Positions 33,233 to 40,912 of a stretch of 41,689 nt of DNA are shown in pieces. The position numbers were made by a program, and so were the translations under genes. The first letter of the stretch is position 1. Each line of letters opens with the position of its first letter. The stretch covers positions 1-41,689 of the forward strand of contig JAAYUV010000032.1 in assembly GCA_012517475.1 (NCBI GenBank), written 5' to 3'. The DNA is from Peptococcaceae bacterium. GTDB lineage: Bacteria > Bacillota > Desulfitobacteriia > Desulfitobacteriales > Syntrophobotulaceae. Under the pieces are notes generated by a model. The model had not been told where the DNA came from. It was given only the letters and a program-made list of their open reading frames with translations, and did no database searches.

Positions 33233-34201
33233 TTGAAACACCAAAAATTATTTAAAGAAATAACCTCTGATTTAAAAAAAGTAGAAAAAGAATTGGATAA
33301 GATCCTTAAAGTGGGCGACCCGATTTTATCCCAGACTTGTATATATTTATTACAAGCCGGCGGAAAGAGGATGCGTCCGGGGTTTACCCTTCTTTCAGGA
33401 AAATTCTTTGACTATAATTTTGAGAAAATACTTCCGGTGGCTATGGCATTGGAAATCATTCATATGGCAACATTGGTCCATGATGATGTTGTCGACGCTT
33501 CCCTTACCCGCAGAGGCAGGCCTACACTTGCGGCAGGCTGGGGAAATACGGTTTCTATTGCAACGGGGGATTATCTATTTGCTAAAGCCCTTGAGTTAAT
33601 CGTTAAAATAGACGATACTGAAATTTCCAGTATCCTTGCAAATGTCTGTGTCGAAATGTGTCAAGGTGAAATTCAACAAATCAAATTCTCTTTTGATGTA
33701 CAGCAGAACTACAAACAATATTATTACCGCATTCAAAGAAAAACGGCTCTTTTAATTGGCTTATGCTGCAAATTGGGTGCGATGGTTTCAAATGCCAATA
33801 AGCGACAGGTATGGGTATTACATAATTACGGGCATTGTTTAGGTATAGCCTTTCAGATTGTTGATGATATTCTGGACATCAGCGCTGACCCCAAGATTCT
33901 GGGAAAACCTGTGGGCGGGGATATTCGGCAGGGAATCATAACACTTCCAATGATTTATGCTTTGAATGATTCACCCAACTCCGAACGGCTTAAAGAATTG
34001 ATTGGGAAAGAAACAAAATCAGAAATAGAGATTGAGGAGGCCGTTTTTCTCATTAAACAATCGGGTGGGATTGAAAAGTCCAGGCATATTGTCGATCTCT
34101 ATGTGGATAAGGCTATAAAGAGTCTGTCTGAACTCCCGGATATCCCTTCACGGGAAGCACTGGTCGAACTGGCCAAATTTGTAGGAGAAAGAAGTTATTA
34201 G
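33233..34201 (+). CDS. Polyprenyl diphosphate synthase (HepT-like)
   Basis: 322 aa. Elongates prenyl diphosphates for quinone side chains. Both aspartate-rich motifs are intact: LVHDDVVDASLTRRG near 80-94 and QIVDDILD near 211-218, with GGKRMRPG near 43-50 and GDYLFAKA near 113-120. Length is that of heptaprenyl/octaprenyl synthase component II. The TTG start lies three bases after the tatB stop, so it is in the tat operon. A dead homologue with HepS features lies 1.3 kb upstream. Confidence 0.92.
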   Translation: MKHQKLFKEITSDLKKVEKELDKILKVGDPILSQTCIYLLQAGGKRMRPGFTLLSGKFFDYNFEKILPVAMALEIIHMATLVHDDVVDASLTRRGRPTLAAGWGNTVSIATGDYLFAKALELIVKIDDTEISSILANVCVEMCQGEIQQIKFSFDVQQNYKQYYYRIQRKTALLIGLCCKLGAMVSNANKRQVWVLHNYGHCLGIAFQIVDDILDISADPKILGKPVGGDIRQGIITLPMIYALNDSPNSERLKELIGKETKSEIEIEEAVFLIKQSGGIEKSRHIVDLYVDKAIKSLSELPDIPSREALVELAKFVGERSY

Positions 34202-34228
34202 ATAAATTAGAAAATGGTTATATCATAG

Positions 34229-34251
34229 AAAGCCGCTTTGCGGCTTTTTTT
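34229..34251 (+). terminator. Terminator of the tatC-tatB-prenyl synthase operon
   Basis: aaagccgc (34229-34236) and gcggcttt (34240-34247), 3-base loop, then T-run. Confidence 0.85.
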
Positions 34252-34344
34252 ATTTATTTATCGGGGAGGAAGAGTAACACATCTCTTTCTGGAAAAAAAT
34301 AGAATAATATACAAGAATTTCTTTTAAATAAGGAGCTGCTAATC

Positions 34345-35136
34345 TTGGATGAAAAAAAGAGGAAAGAACTATTAGAAAAATTAGAAAGGATTCGCGAATC
34401 CAAAGTAATTGTTTATTTTTCTTACACGCCCCTTGATGACAGGATTCTGGTTCCTCTTTATCGTGAATTGGCTAATATCGGAAAAACAAAGAAAATTGAT
34501 CTTTTTCTCTACAGCTATGGCGGCGCGGTAGATACTCCTTACAAAGTTGTGATGCTGATCAGAGAATTTTGTGAGAATTTTTCTGTAATTGTACCATTTT
34601 CTGCAAAATCTGCTGCTTCGATGATCGTTTTAGGTGCGGACGAGGTAGTAATGGGACCAATATCGGAGCTGGGGCCTATTGATCCATTAGTAAAGCATCC
34701 CTGCTATAAAGACTTCTGGATTCCCGTACAGGCTCTCAGATGTTGTTTTGAATACATCGAAGAAATGATCTACAATAGCTCAAATCCTGAAGTATCCGAG
34801 ATTATTATGAATTCTGTTTTAAGCAAACTAGATCCATGGTTAATTGGGGATTATGAAAAAGCTCTTAAAGCGTCCAAACAATATGCTGAATCTTTGTTAT
34901 CAAAATATATGCTGAAAAACGATAAAGAAAAAATTAAATCTGTCACTCACAATCTGACCAATGGGTATTTTTCTCATGGTTATCCCATTGGAAGGCAGGA
35001 AGCAAAAGAAATGGGTTTATGTGTTACCGAAGCCTCCGGGGAATTATGGGAAACAATTTGGGAATTATATCTGATATATCAATCAATGTTTTCTGCCGAA
35101 AATTGTTGCATTTTTTCACTTTCTACGATAGGATAA
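34345..35136 (+). CDS. SDH-family Clp-fold serine proteinase (SppA-like)
   Basis: 263 aa. Clp/crotonase-fold peptidase related to SppA: LFLYSYGGAVDTPYKV near 51-66, the nucleophile block PFSAKSAASMIVLGADEVVMG near 85-105, followed by SELGPIDP near 107-114, as in the PF01972 group. No signal peptide or membrane segment, so cytoplasmic unlike SppA. TTG start with aaggag nine bases upstream; the nearby ATG at 34349 is out of frame. It sits between two tat genes. Confidence 0.87.
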   Translation: MDEKKRKELLEKLERIRESKVIVYFSYTPLDDRILVPLYRELANIGKTKKIDLFLYSYGGAVDTPYKVVMLIREFCENFSVIVPFSAKSAASMIVLGADEVVMGPISELGPIDPLVKHPCYKDFWIPVQALRCCFEYIEEMIYNSSNPEVSEIIMNSVLSKLDPWLIGDYEKALKASKQYAESLLSKYMLKNDKEKIKSVTHNLTNGYFSHGYPIGRQEAKEMGLCVTEASGELWETIWELYLIYQSMFSAENCCIFSLSTIG

Positions 35137-35207
35137 TTTTATGATGAATTAAGAATAGTTTATAAAAGCAAAATATGGTATAGTTAATCGTAACGGAGGT
35201 GACTGCA

Positions 35208-35411
35208 ATGCAACCAATTTTTGGTTTTATTACTCCTACAACCGCTGTAATTGTATTAGTCATAGCCCTGATTATCTTTGGTCCGGGAAAACTTCCAGAG
35301 TTGGGAAAAGCTTTGGGCAAAGGAATAAATGAGTTTAAACAGGCGTCTAATGAAGAAGAAAGAAAGTCAAATAATGATTCCAAATCGGGGGATGCTCCAA
35401 AGTCTGAATAA
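35208..35411 (+). CDS. tatA: Twin-arginine translocase TatA
   Basis: 67 aa from ATG 35208, with ggaggtg six bases upstream; the in-frame GTG at 35199 overlaps that ribosome site and is rejected. One membrane helix (about 9-24) followed by [21 protein letters not shown] and a charged tail: standard Tat[11 protein letters not shown] is closer to TatA than the FGPEDLP of the gene at 32864, so this is probably the pore-forming subunit. Confidence 0.95.
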   Translation: MQPIFGFITPTTAVIVLVIALIIFGPGKLPELGKALGKGINEFKQASNEEERKSNNDSKSGDAPKSE

Positions 35412-35427
35412 GTAAATAAATTAACTG

Positions 35428-35461
35428 AAGGACGTTACATAACGTCCTTACTTTTCGTTTT
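35428..35461 (+). terminator. Terminator of tatA
   Basis: aaggacgtt (35428-35436) and aacgtcctt (35441-35449), 4-base loop, then acttttcgtttt. Confidence 0.7.
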
Positions 35462-35500
35462 ATGGAACAGATTATAAAAGATAAACAGGGGGGCAGATTT

Positions 35501-36241
35501 GTGTTGCTAGAAAATAAGACAGCACTCATTACAGGCGGGGGAACAGGGATTGGAAAGGCCGTAGCCTTGAGGTTAGCTCAGGAAAAGGTAAATATCGCTA
35601 TCAATTATTCCCGTTCGGAAAAAGATGCTCTGGAAACTCAAAAAGAAGTCCAGGCTCTTGGGGTTCAATGTAAAATATATAAAGCCAGTGTTTCCTCAGA
35701 TCAGGAAGTAAGAAAGATGATGGAGCAGGTTGCAAAAGACTTTGGAGGATTTGACATTCTTGTCAACAATGCCGGAATTACCCGTTTTGTAAATCATTCT
35801 GATTTGGAGGGTATGAAAGAGGAATATTGGGATGAGATTTTTGCAGTGAATGTGAAGGGGTTGTTTTTCTGCTGCAGGGCTGCTGCGGAAGAACTTAGAA
35901 AAAGTAAAGGGGTCATTGTAAATATTACATCGATTGCAGGTCTTACCGGACTGGGCAGTTCCATTGCTTATTCTGCGTCCAAAGCAGCTTCCATTAGTAT
36001 TACCAAATCTCTGGCCAGGGTACTTGCTCCGGAAGTAAGGGTATTGAGTATTGCACCGGGTATTGTACTTACCAGATGGGTTGACGGTCAGGAAGATCAT
36101 ATAGAACGCTTAGCAGGGACAACCCCTATGAAGAGAATTGCAAAACCGGAGGATGTCTCTGAACTCGTGTACGGCGTGATTGCCCATGCCGGTTTTGTGA
36201 CTGGGCAGACCATTGTAGTCGACGGGGGAGCATTTATTTAA
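35501..36241 (+). CDS. SDR family oxidoreductase (FabG-like)
   Basis: 246 aa from GTG 35501, with aggggggc about seven bases upstream; the in-frame ATG at 35462 lies in the T-tail of the tatA terminator. Classical short-chain dehydrogenase: TGGGTGIGKA (about 10-19), NNAG near 88-91, catalytic Ser/Tyr/Lys in ITSIAGLTGLGSSIAYSASK (near 137-156). The C-terminus (GFVTGQTIVVDGGAFI) is family-typical. It may be a 3-oxoacyl reductase, but it is away from fab genes, so substrate is unknown. Confidence 0.9.
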   Translation: MLLENKTALITGGGTGIGKAVALRLAQEKVNIAINYSRSEKDALETQKEVQALGVQCKIYKASVSSDQEVRKMMEQVAKDFGGFDILVNNAGITRFVNHSDLEGMKEEYWDEIFAVNVKGLFFCCRAAAEELRKSKGVIVNITSIAGLTGLGSSIAYSASKAASISITKSLARVLAPEVRVLSIAPGIVLTRWVDGQEDHIERLAGTTPMKRIAKPEDVSELVYGVIAHAGFVTGQTIVVDGGAFI

Positions 36242-36244
36242 CAG

Positions 36245-36655
36245 TTATTCCGCCTGCTTTAAAATTTTAGCGCAATATTCAATGATTTCTCTTCGTCTGA
36301 CAATCCCGATAAATATTCCCTGGTCGTCAATAACAGGTACAAAATTTTGATGGATGGCTCTGGATATGAGATCATTGATTTGTGCGTTGATGGAGACAGG
36401 AGTATTCTGGGTATGTTGTTCTATTTCGTCCAGTCGGATTCTTTCCGTATTGCCGAAGGTAAGATCCGGAGTATTTTTTAGTTTCCACAAAAGATCTCCC
36501 TCCGTTAAGGTGCCTGCGTAACGTCCCAGTGAATCAACCAAAGGAACAGCAGCATAACCGTGGTATTCCATTCTCTCCAAAGCCTGGCGCATAGTAGAAT
36601 TTACTTTGAGATAAACTACATCTTTTTTAGGAATCAAGAAGAAAGCTAAGTTCAT
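36245..36655 (-). CDS. Two-CBS-domain protein
   Basis: 136 aa made of two CBS domains: residues 6-55 (KVNSTMRQALERMEYHGYAAVPLVDS..YAGTLTEGDLLW in two parts) and 76-128 (ending FVPVIDDQGIFIGIVRRREI). Such stand-alone pairs bind adenine nucleotides and act as energy sensors. It converges on the SDR gene with only three bases between the stops. ATG with gaggt upstream on the minus strand. Confidence 0.92.
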   Translation of the reverse strand: MNLAFFLIPKKDVVYLKVNSTMRQALERMEYHGYAAVPLVDSLGRYAGTLTEGDLLWKLKNTPDLTFGNTERIRLDEIEQHTQNTPVSINAQINDLISRAIHQNFVPVIDDQGIFIGIVRRREIIEYCAKILKQAE

Positions 36656-36700
36656 AGTAAAACCTCGTTTTAGGATATTTGACTCGTCAAAACCAAAAAA

Positions 36701-36730
36701 ATTATAATTAATCTAGGCAAATAAAATCAA
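36701..36730 (-). promoter_or_regulatory. Candidate sigma-A promoter for the CBS gene
   Basis: On the minus strand TTGATT, 18 bases, TATAAT, about 45 bases before the start codon. Confidence 0.5.
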
Positions 36731-36825
36731 TAGGGTTTACAGTTATTATTCCATAAAAAAATAAGAATTCCTCCCCATTTAATGAAGAGGAATATAGTGG
36801 AATAGTTTCTGATTTCAATTGATGC

Positions 36826-36866
36826 AAAAAACACAACAACTCCGGATTTTGAATTGTTGTGTTTTA
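36826..36866 (-). terminator. Terminator of the YjcZ-like gene pair
   Basis: A perfect 12-bp stem, aaaacacaacaa (36828-36839) with ttgttgtgtttt (36854-36865); on the minus strand it is followed by a T-run. Confidence 0.75.
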
Positions 36867-36878
36867 TATTAGAGATAA

Positions 36879-37016
36879 TTAAAAGATAACGCCCAGAGCA
36901 ATAAGAATCAGAATAGCAATTGCGATGATAGCAGCTCCAGCAGCATTGTAAGCGGGAGCAGGAGTAACTACAGGGGCAACAACAGGTCTGCAGCAGCATC
37001 CACCATAACCGTACAT
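36879..37016 (-). CDS. YjcZ-like small membrane protein (45 aa)
   Basis: On the minus strand ATG 37016 has aaaggag seven to nine bases upstream and opens 45 codons. N-terminus MYGYGGCCCRP is rich in Gly/Tyr/Cys, the middle (VVAPVVTPAPAYN) in Pro/Ala, and residues 27-45 (GAAIIAIAILILIALGVIF) are a C-terminal membrane helix. This Gly-rich start plus C-terminal hydrophobic helix is the pattern of the YjcZ family of tiny sporulation proteins. A partner gene lies 72 bases upstream on the same strand. Confidence 0.75.
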   Translation of the reverse strand: MYGYGGCCCRPVVAPVVTPAPAYNAAGAAIIAIAILILIALGVIF

Positions 37017-37088
37017 TTCATTCACTCCTTTTCTGTTATTCTTATATCTTTGTGACGATGAAGGTTGAAAGATTGCCGCATCACGTGC

Positions 37089-37223
37089 TTAGAATAAGAT
37101 ACCCATAGCAATCAGAAGTAAGATAATAACAACCACGATAGCAATTCCGCAGAAACTTGGTGTGCAGCAGCAACCGCAACCGCCGCCAACACCTACACCA
37201 CCAACTGCACCTTCGTAAGCCAT
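37089..37223 (-). CDS. YjcZ-like small membrane protein (44 aa)
   Basis: On the minus strand ATG 37223 has aggaggtg eleven bases upstream and opens 44 codons. N-terminus MAYEGAVGGVGVGGGCGCCC is Gly/Cys-rich; residues 25-44 (CGIAIVVVIILLLIAMGILF) form a C-terminal membrane helix. Same architecture as the gene at 36879-37016 and likely one transcript with it. The CGCCC/GCCCR cysteine clusters are an unusual feature compared with the YjcZ proteins I know from Bacillus. A sigma-K-like promoter is upstream. Confidence 0.75.
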   Translation of the reverse strand: MAYEGAVGGVGVGGGCGCCCTPSFCGIAIVVVIILLLIAMGILF

Positions 37224-37265
37224 AGTCTTGAGACACCTCCTACTGGAATTATCTGGAATACATTG

Positions 37266-37293
37266 TAATATATGTATATCCTAAGTTAGGTGT
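37266..37293 (-). promoter_or_regulatory. Candidate sigma-K promoter for the YjcZ-like pair
   Basis: On the minus strand AC, 17 bases, CATATATTA, which matches the sigma-K pattern AC-N16/17-CATAnnnTA; 43 bases before the ATG at 37223. Late mother-cell expression would suit YjcZ-type proteins. Confidence 0.35.
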
Positions 37294-37378
37294 GTTTGTC
37301 TTAACGGGTATCCTCAGAGAATATAAATCTTTTGAGCGATACATGATGAAAATTTGGAAAACATTAAGCAAAAATAAG

Positions 37379-37404
37379 AGAAGTCCCCGCGTCCGGGGAC
37401 TTCT
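37379..37404 (-). terminator. G+C-rich hairpin downstream of queH
   Basis: agaagtccccg (37379-37389) and cggggacttct (37394-37404) form an 11-bp stem with a 4-base loop. On the minus strand it is followed by cttatttttg, so it can end queH transcripts. Between it and 37660 the DNA is AT-rich with no gene seen. Confidence 0.6.
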
Positions 37405-37660
37405 TTGCGCAAAGCCAAAAGACAACTGCGACTAGATTTTATAACCTAGACATCAATTATCTAGAGACTCTTCAATAAAAAATTAACATGGAAAAGCCTT
37501 AAAGTCAACGATTATAAGCAAAAAACTGCAGTTAAGTTTTGGGTAATTTTCTTCTATTATCAATAAATGAAGCGAAATAATCCCTTTGCCGGCAAAGATT
37601 TTACCTTAATTTCTGGGGATTTTAAGGCTAATTTTTTGCAATATTTGCAATTCAATTTCT

Positions 37661-38203
37661 CTAAATTTTTCTTTGAGAATATAAGCAACCACAAAAATTT
37701 TGACGATAAAAATTTTCTTTTTTGGCGATTAACATCGTATTTTGAAACCCGTTTTGTTTTTTAAAATCCTCAGCCAAAAAAGCAACGTGATTAAGCTTCG
37801 CAACCTGGCTGCCGATTTCCAGAATGGCTTTGCTGTTTTTGTGAGGACTAATCGTAAGGGTAGTTGTAAACAGGGGAAAATGATTTTGTGATGCAAACTC
37901 AGCGGTTCTTTGAAGTCTCATTTCAAAACATATCAAGCACCGCCGGCCTTTCTCAGGTTCATCTTCCAAACCGTTGATTTGCGCTTGCCATTGCCCGTAA
38001 TTATATTCTTCTTCAATATATCTGATATTTTTCTTCGCAGCATAAAGCTGAAGCTCATCTCTTCTGCGACAATATTCCTGTACAGGATAAATATTTGGAT
38101 TATAATAATATATCACCGGAGTATAATTTGATTCCAATTTTTCCAGCACATAAGCTGCACAGGTTGCACAACAGGCATGTACCAGGATTTCTGGTTTGGA
38201 CAT
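37661..38203 (-). CDS. queH: Epoxyqueuosine reductase QueH
   Basis: 180 aa from the ATG at 38203, which has ggagg nine bases upstream on the minus strand. A longer frame to 38260 is rejected because the promoter -10 lies inside it. QueH (DUF208) reduces epoxyqueuosine to queuosine in tRNA. Cysteine motifs: HACCATCA near the start, RRCLICFEMRL in the middle and FCGC close to the C-terminus, which bind an iron-sulfur cluster and a second metal. Single gene. Confidence 0.93.
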   Translation of the reverse strand: MSKPEILVHACCATCAAYVLEKLESNYTPVIYYYNPNIYPVQEYCRRRDELQLYAAKKNIRYIEEEYNYGQWQAQINGLEDEPEKGRRCLICFEMRLQRTAEFASQNHFPLFTTTLTISPHKNSKAILEIGSQVAKLNHVAFLAEDFKKQNGFQNTMLIAKKENFYRQNFCGCLYSQRKI

Positions 38204-38236
38204 GGCCGCGAACCTCCGTGAAGTATTTTCGGAGAA

Positions 38237-38265
38237 ATTATAGTATGCTTTTTGTTTCAATGCAA
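38237..38265 (-). promoter_or_regulatory. Sigma-A promoter for queH
   Basis: On the minus strand TTGCAT, 17 bases, TATAAT; expected start about 27 bases before the ATG at 38203. Confidence 0.6.
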
Positions 38266-38386
38266 ATCTATCTCTGATCTTTTGGTGATTAGAGGCAAAT
38301 TCTTTAATTATTTCCAGGATTTTAGGCTTATAGTTCTGAGAGTTGGTGTTTACCCTAATAGCATAATCTCTTTTGGAGGGTAGACA

Positions 38387-38998
38387 ATGAAAAGAATTAT
38401 TTTAACTATATTGTTTTTCCTGTTGGTTAATACCGTTTCTGTTTATGCCCAGTCGACCGCTTATACGGTTCAGCCCGGGGACAGTATGTGGAAAATTGCC
38501 GTAAGATATGAAATCGGATTAAGTGAACTTGCCCAGGCTAATCCGCAGGTTAAGAACATTGCTTTGATTTACCCTGGACAAAAGATTGCCATACCCAATA
38601 TCGACAGTATTAAAGGTTTAGAAACCGAAGTGGTGAGGTTAGTCAATGTGGAAAGATCCAAAAGGGGGTTGCATTTATTAAAGCAAAACTGGGAATTATC
38701 ACGGGTCGCAAGGTATAAATCCCAGGACATGATTAATAAAGGGTATTTTGGACATGAATCACCGACTTATGGTTCTCCGTTTAAAATGATGGAATCTTTC
38801 GGTATTAAATGTTCGGCAGCAGCAGAAAACATTGCCTGTGGACAAAAAGCTCCGCAGGAGGTTATGAGCAGCTGGATGAATTCCACCGGCCACCGGAATA
38901 ATATTCTAGGTCCGTCTTTTCTGGAGATCGGGGTAGGGGCGGCCAAAGACAGCCAGGGAAACATTTATTGGACCCAGATGTTTATCAAACCTTTATAA
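38387..38998 (+). CDS. Secreted LysM-CAP domain protein
   Basis: 203 aa. Signal peptide (1-22, ending VYAQS), one LysM domain (about 25-70; YTVQPGDSMWKIAVRYEIGL), and a CAP/SCP domain (about 80-203) with GYFGHESPTYGSPFKMM, ENIACG and SSWMNSTGHRNNILGP, the usual conserved His/Glu positions. Similar to Bacillus YkwD and spore-coat SafA-CAP proteins; the LysM binds peptidoglycan, so it acts in the wall or spore cortex/coat. ATG with ggaggg upstream. Confidence 0.92.
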   Translation: MKRIILTILFFLLVNTVSVYAQSTAYTVQPGDSMWKIAVRYEIGLSELAQANPQVKNIALIYPGQKIAIPNIDSIKGLETEVVRLVNVERSKRGLHLLKQNWELSRVARYKSQDMINKGYFGHESPTYGSPFKMMESFGIKCSAAAENIACGQKAPQEVMSSWMNSTGHRNNILGPSFLEIGVGAAKDSQGNIYWTQMFIKPL

Positions 38999-39012
38999 AT
39001 GAAAGTCTGATG

Positions 39013-39055
39013 AAAGGACCCGGGTATACCTTAGTTGGCATCACCCGGGCCTTTT
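39013..39055 (+). terminator. Terminator of the LysM-CAP gene
   Basis: aaagg-a-cccgggt (39013-39025, one bulged A) pairs with acccgggccttt (39043-39054), 17-base loop, short T-run. Confidence 0.6.
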
Positions 39056-39159
39056 GGGCTTCCGATCCATAATTTAGATTCAAGAAAATAAGAAAAGCTT
39101 AATTTTTTTACCCCTTTTTTCATCGGAATAGTGAACTCGAACTTACGGGGAGAATTCAT
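39031..39159 (-). CDS. Possible 42-aa basic peptide downstream of ldh
   Basis: On the minus strand ATG 39159 has aaaggtgg six bases upstream, 29 bases after the ldh stop, and opens 42 codons: a basic, serine-rich peptide (FEFTIPMKKGVKKLSFSYF) with no membrane segment. No family recognised. Its end runs into the terminator hairpin of the convergent gene, which argues against it, so it is listed only as possible. Confidence 0.3.
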   Translation of the reverse strand: MNSPRKFEFTIPMKKGVKKLSFSYFLESKLWIGSPKGPGDAN

Positions 39160-39188
39160 TTAAATCCACCTTTCTAAGTGAATATTGA

Positions 39189-40121
39189 CTAAAAAATTTG
39201 TCTGATAACCTCTTGAAGAGAGTTCCCGGAATTAATCAATGCCTTTTTTTCCGATTCGCTTAGATCAAGAGGCAGCACGCTACTTATTCCTGTAGAATTA
39301 ACAATAGTCGGTAGGGATAAACATACGTCTGTAAGGCCGTATATCCCTTCCACAAGGCTTGAAACAGTCAGGATGGAGTTTTCATCACGCAGGATGGCTT
39401 CGACGATTCTCCTGACCGTCAGGGCTACAGCATAATAGGTGGCTCCTTTTTTTTCTATCACGCGGTAGGCGGCTTTCCGGACGTCTTCAAACAGTTCTCT
39501 TTTGATATTTTCATCACAGTTTTTACAAAAGGATTCCATACTCATTCCGGCTATATTGGTAATGCTCCAGGTAGCAACTTCCGTATCACCATGCTCACCC
39601 AGGATATAAGAATGGACATTCCGGGCATCAACCCCAAAATGTTCTCCAAGCAATGATCTGAAGCGGGCGGTGTCCAGTACAGTTCCCGAGCCCATTACTT
39701 TTTCCTTTTTAAACCCTGAAATTTTATATGTCACGTAAGTCAGAATATCCACCGGATTGGTAACAACCAGCAGGATAGAATCGCCACAGTGTTTTACGAT
39801 TTGAGGAATAATGGTCCGAAAAACTTCCGTATTTTTTTTGACAAGGTCAATCCTTGTTTCACCCGGTTTTTGATTGGCCCCTGCCGTAATTACCACAATA
39901 TCCGAATCTTCACAGTCTGAGTAATCTCCTGCCGTCACTTTCACAGGCTGGATGAACGGCATACCGTGGCTGAGGTCCATCTCCTCACCTATAGCCTTAT
40001 CCTTATTTACATCCACAAGAACAATTTCGGAAACAAGACCGCTCAGCATGAGAGTATAGGCTGTGGTTGCCCCGACAAAACCCGCGCCGATGATAGAAAC
40101 CTTGGTAGGTTGAATACCCAT
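39189..40121 (-). CDS. ldh: L-lactate dehydrogenase
   Basis: 310 aa. Interconverts pyruvate and L-lactate with [17 protein letters not shown] (12-24) binds NAD; the active-site loop [14 protein letters not shown] has Gln where malate dehydrogenases have Arg, which marks it as [13 protein letters not shown] and the catalytic GEHGD follow. ATG with aaaggag upstream on the minus strand. No obvious Rex-type operator was found. The FadR-type regulators at 5595-7871 might respond to lactate, but this is speculation. Confidence 0.93.
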   Translation of the reverse strand: MGIQPTKVSIIGAGFVGATTAYTLMLSGLVSEIVLVDVNKDKAIGEEMDLSHGMPFIQPVKVTAGDYSDCEDSDIVVITAGANQKPGETRIDLVKKNTEVFRTIIPQIVKHCGDSILLVVTNPVDILTYVTYKISGFKKEKVMGSGTVLDTARFRSLLGEHFGVDARNVHSYILGEHGDTEVATWSITNIAGMSMESFCKNCDENIKRELFEDVRKAAYRVIEKKGATYYAVALTVRRIVEAILRDENSILTVSSLVEGIYGLTDVCLSLPTIVNSTGISSVLPLDLSESEKKALINSGNSLQEVIRQIF

Positions 40122-40208
40122 TTACCATACTCCTTTCATGTTTTTTCAAAATTGCGGCATTCATAGTGTACAGTATCCGGAACAATTTTATAAGTATGTT
40201 TTAATATT

Positions 40209-40237
40209 TTTATAAAAAGTAAGGCGGTTTGTATAAT
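40209..40237 (+). promoter_or_regulatory. Candidate promoter upstream of the sigma-factor leader
   Basis: TTTATA, 17 bases, TATAAT; would give a leader of about 165 bases before the sigma-factor gene. Confidence 0.4.
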
Positions 40238-40253
40238 ATAAACCTTATAAAAC

Positions 40254-40322
40254 GGAGGGTGAAATTAAAAACCTCCTGTTGTAGGATATATCTTAACAGG
40301 AGGTTCGTGTATGAGTAAGTAG
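40254..40322 (+). promoter_or_regulatory. Hairpin hiding a ribosome site before a 3-codon ORF
   Basis: aacctcctgtt (40270-40280) and aacaggaggtt (40295-40305) form a perfect 11-bp stem. The right arm contains AGGAGG (40298-40303), exactly seven bases before ATG 40311, which reads ATG AGT AAG TAG. The left-arm CCTCC could also pair with GGAGG at 40254-40258, so two exclusive folds are possible. Looks like a leader switch, function unknown. Confidence 0.45.
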
Positions 40323-40359
40323 AATAAATCAAAAATTAATTAGAAAATCTTACATATTC

Positions 40360-40388
40360 TGCAAGGTTTTATTTAGTTTAATCGTATT
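40360..40388 (+). promoter_or_regulatory. Candidate ECF-type promoter of the sigma-factor gene
   Basis: TGCAAG (40360-40365), 17 bases, CGTATT (40383-40388), resembling the TGAAAC-N16-CGTnT pattern of many ECF sigma factors, with an A/T-rich tract just upstream. Auto-regulation is usual for such genes. Confidence 0.35.
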
Positions 40389-40411
40389 AAGAGTAGGAGG
40401 GAAGGAAATAG

Positions 40412-40912
40412 ATGGGAACATCACAGTTTGAACGCGATACTGCTATTGCATTGGCACTTAAAACATATTCCGATATGGTATATCGAATTTGTTTTATTTA
40501 TCTTCGTGACAGAGCAGATATCGATGACGTATTTCAAGAGGTATTTCTAAAGTTGTTTCAAAAGAAAACTCCCTTTGTAAGCAAAGAACACGAAAAAGCC
40601 TGGCTAATCAGAGTAACGATTAATCAATGTAAGGATGTGGTGAAAAGCTTTTGGCGAAAAAAGATAGACTTGGTTGAAAATATTGAACTTCCCTTAAAAG
40701 ATTCATCTGAAAATGAAATTTTACAGGTTGTGCTTTCACTTCCCCAGAAGTATAAGGATGTTATCTACCTCTATTATTATGAAGAGTACACGGTTCCGCA
40801 AATGGCAAAAATTCTCGAACAAAATGAAAATTCCCTCTATTCTCATTTGCATAGGGCTAAGAAACTATTAAAACAAAAACTGGAGGGAACAGAATATGAA
40901 TACTCGTATTAA
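40412..40912 (+). CDS. ECF-type RNA polymerase sigma factor
   Basis: 166 aa. Sigma-70 region 2 at about 20-85 (VYRICFIYLRDRADIDDVFQEVFLKLF; AWLIRVTINQCKD) and region 4 at about 105-160 (LPQKYKDVIYLYYYEEYTVPQMAKIL, a helix-turn-helix). No regions 1 or 3, so an ECF factor. Start ATG 40412 after taggagggaagg. It overlaps the anti-sigma gene by 17 bases, so the two are translationally linked. Target promoters are unknown apart from the likely own one. Confidence 0.93.
   Translation: MGTSQFERDTAIALALKTYSDMVYRICFIYLRDRADIDDVFQEVFLKLFQKKTPFVSKEHEKAWLIRVTINQCKDVVKSFWRKKIDLVENIELPLKDSSENEILQVVLSLPQKYKDVIYLYYYEEYTVPQMAKILEQNENSLYSHLHRAKKLLKQKLEGTEYEYSY

Noticed and set aside
37567-37764. 65-codon plus-strand frame near the end of queH
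   Set aside because: It overlaps queH on the opposite strand, has no ribosome site and is AT-rich with no motif.
38204-38260. Longer N-terminus for QueH
   Set aside because: The extension would include the promoter -10 box; ATG 38203 has a ggagg at good spacing and begins right before the HACC motif.
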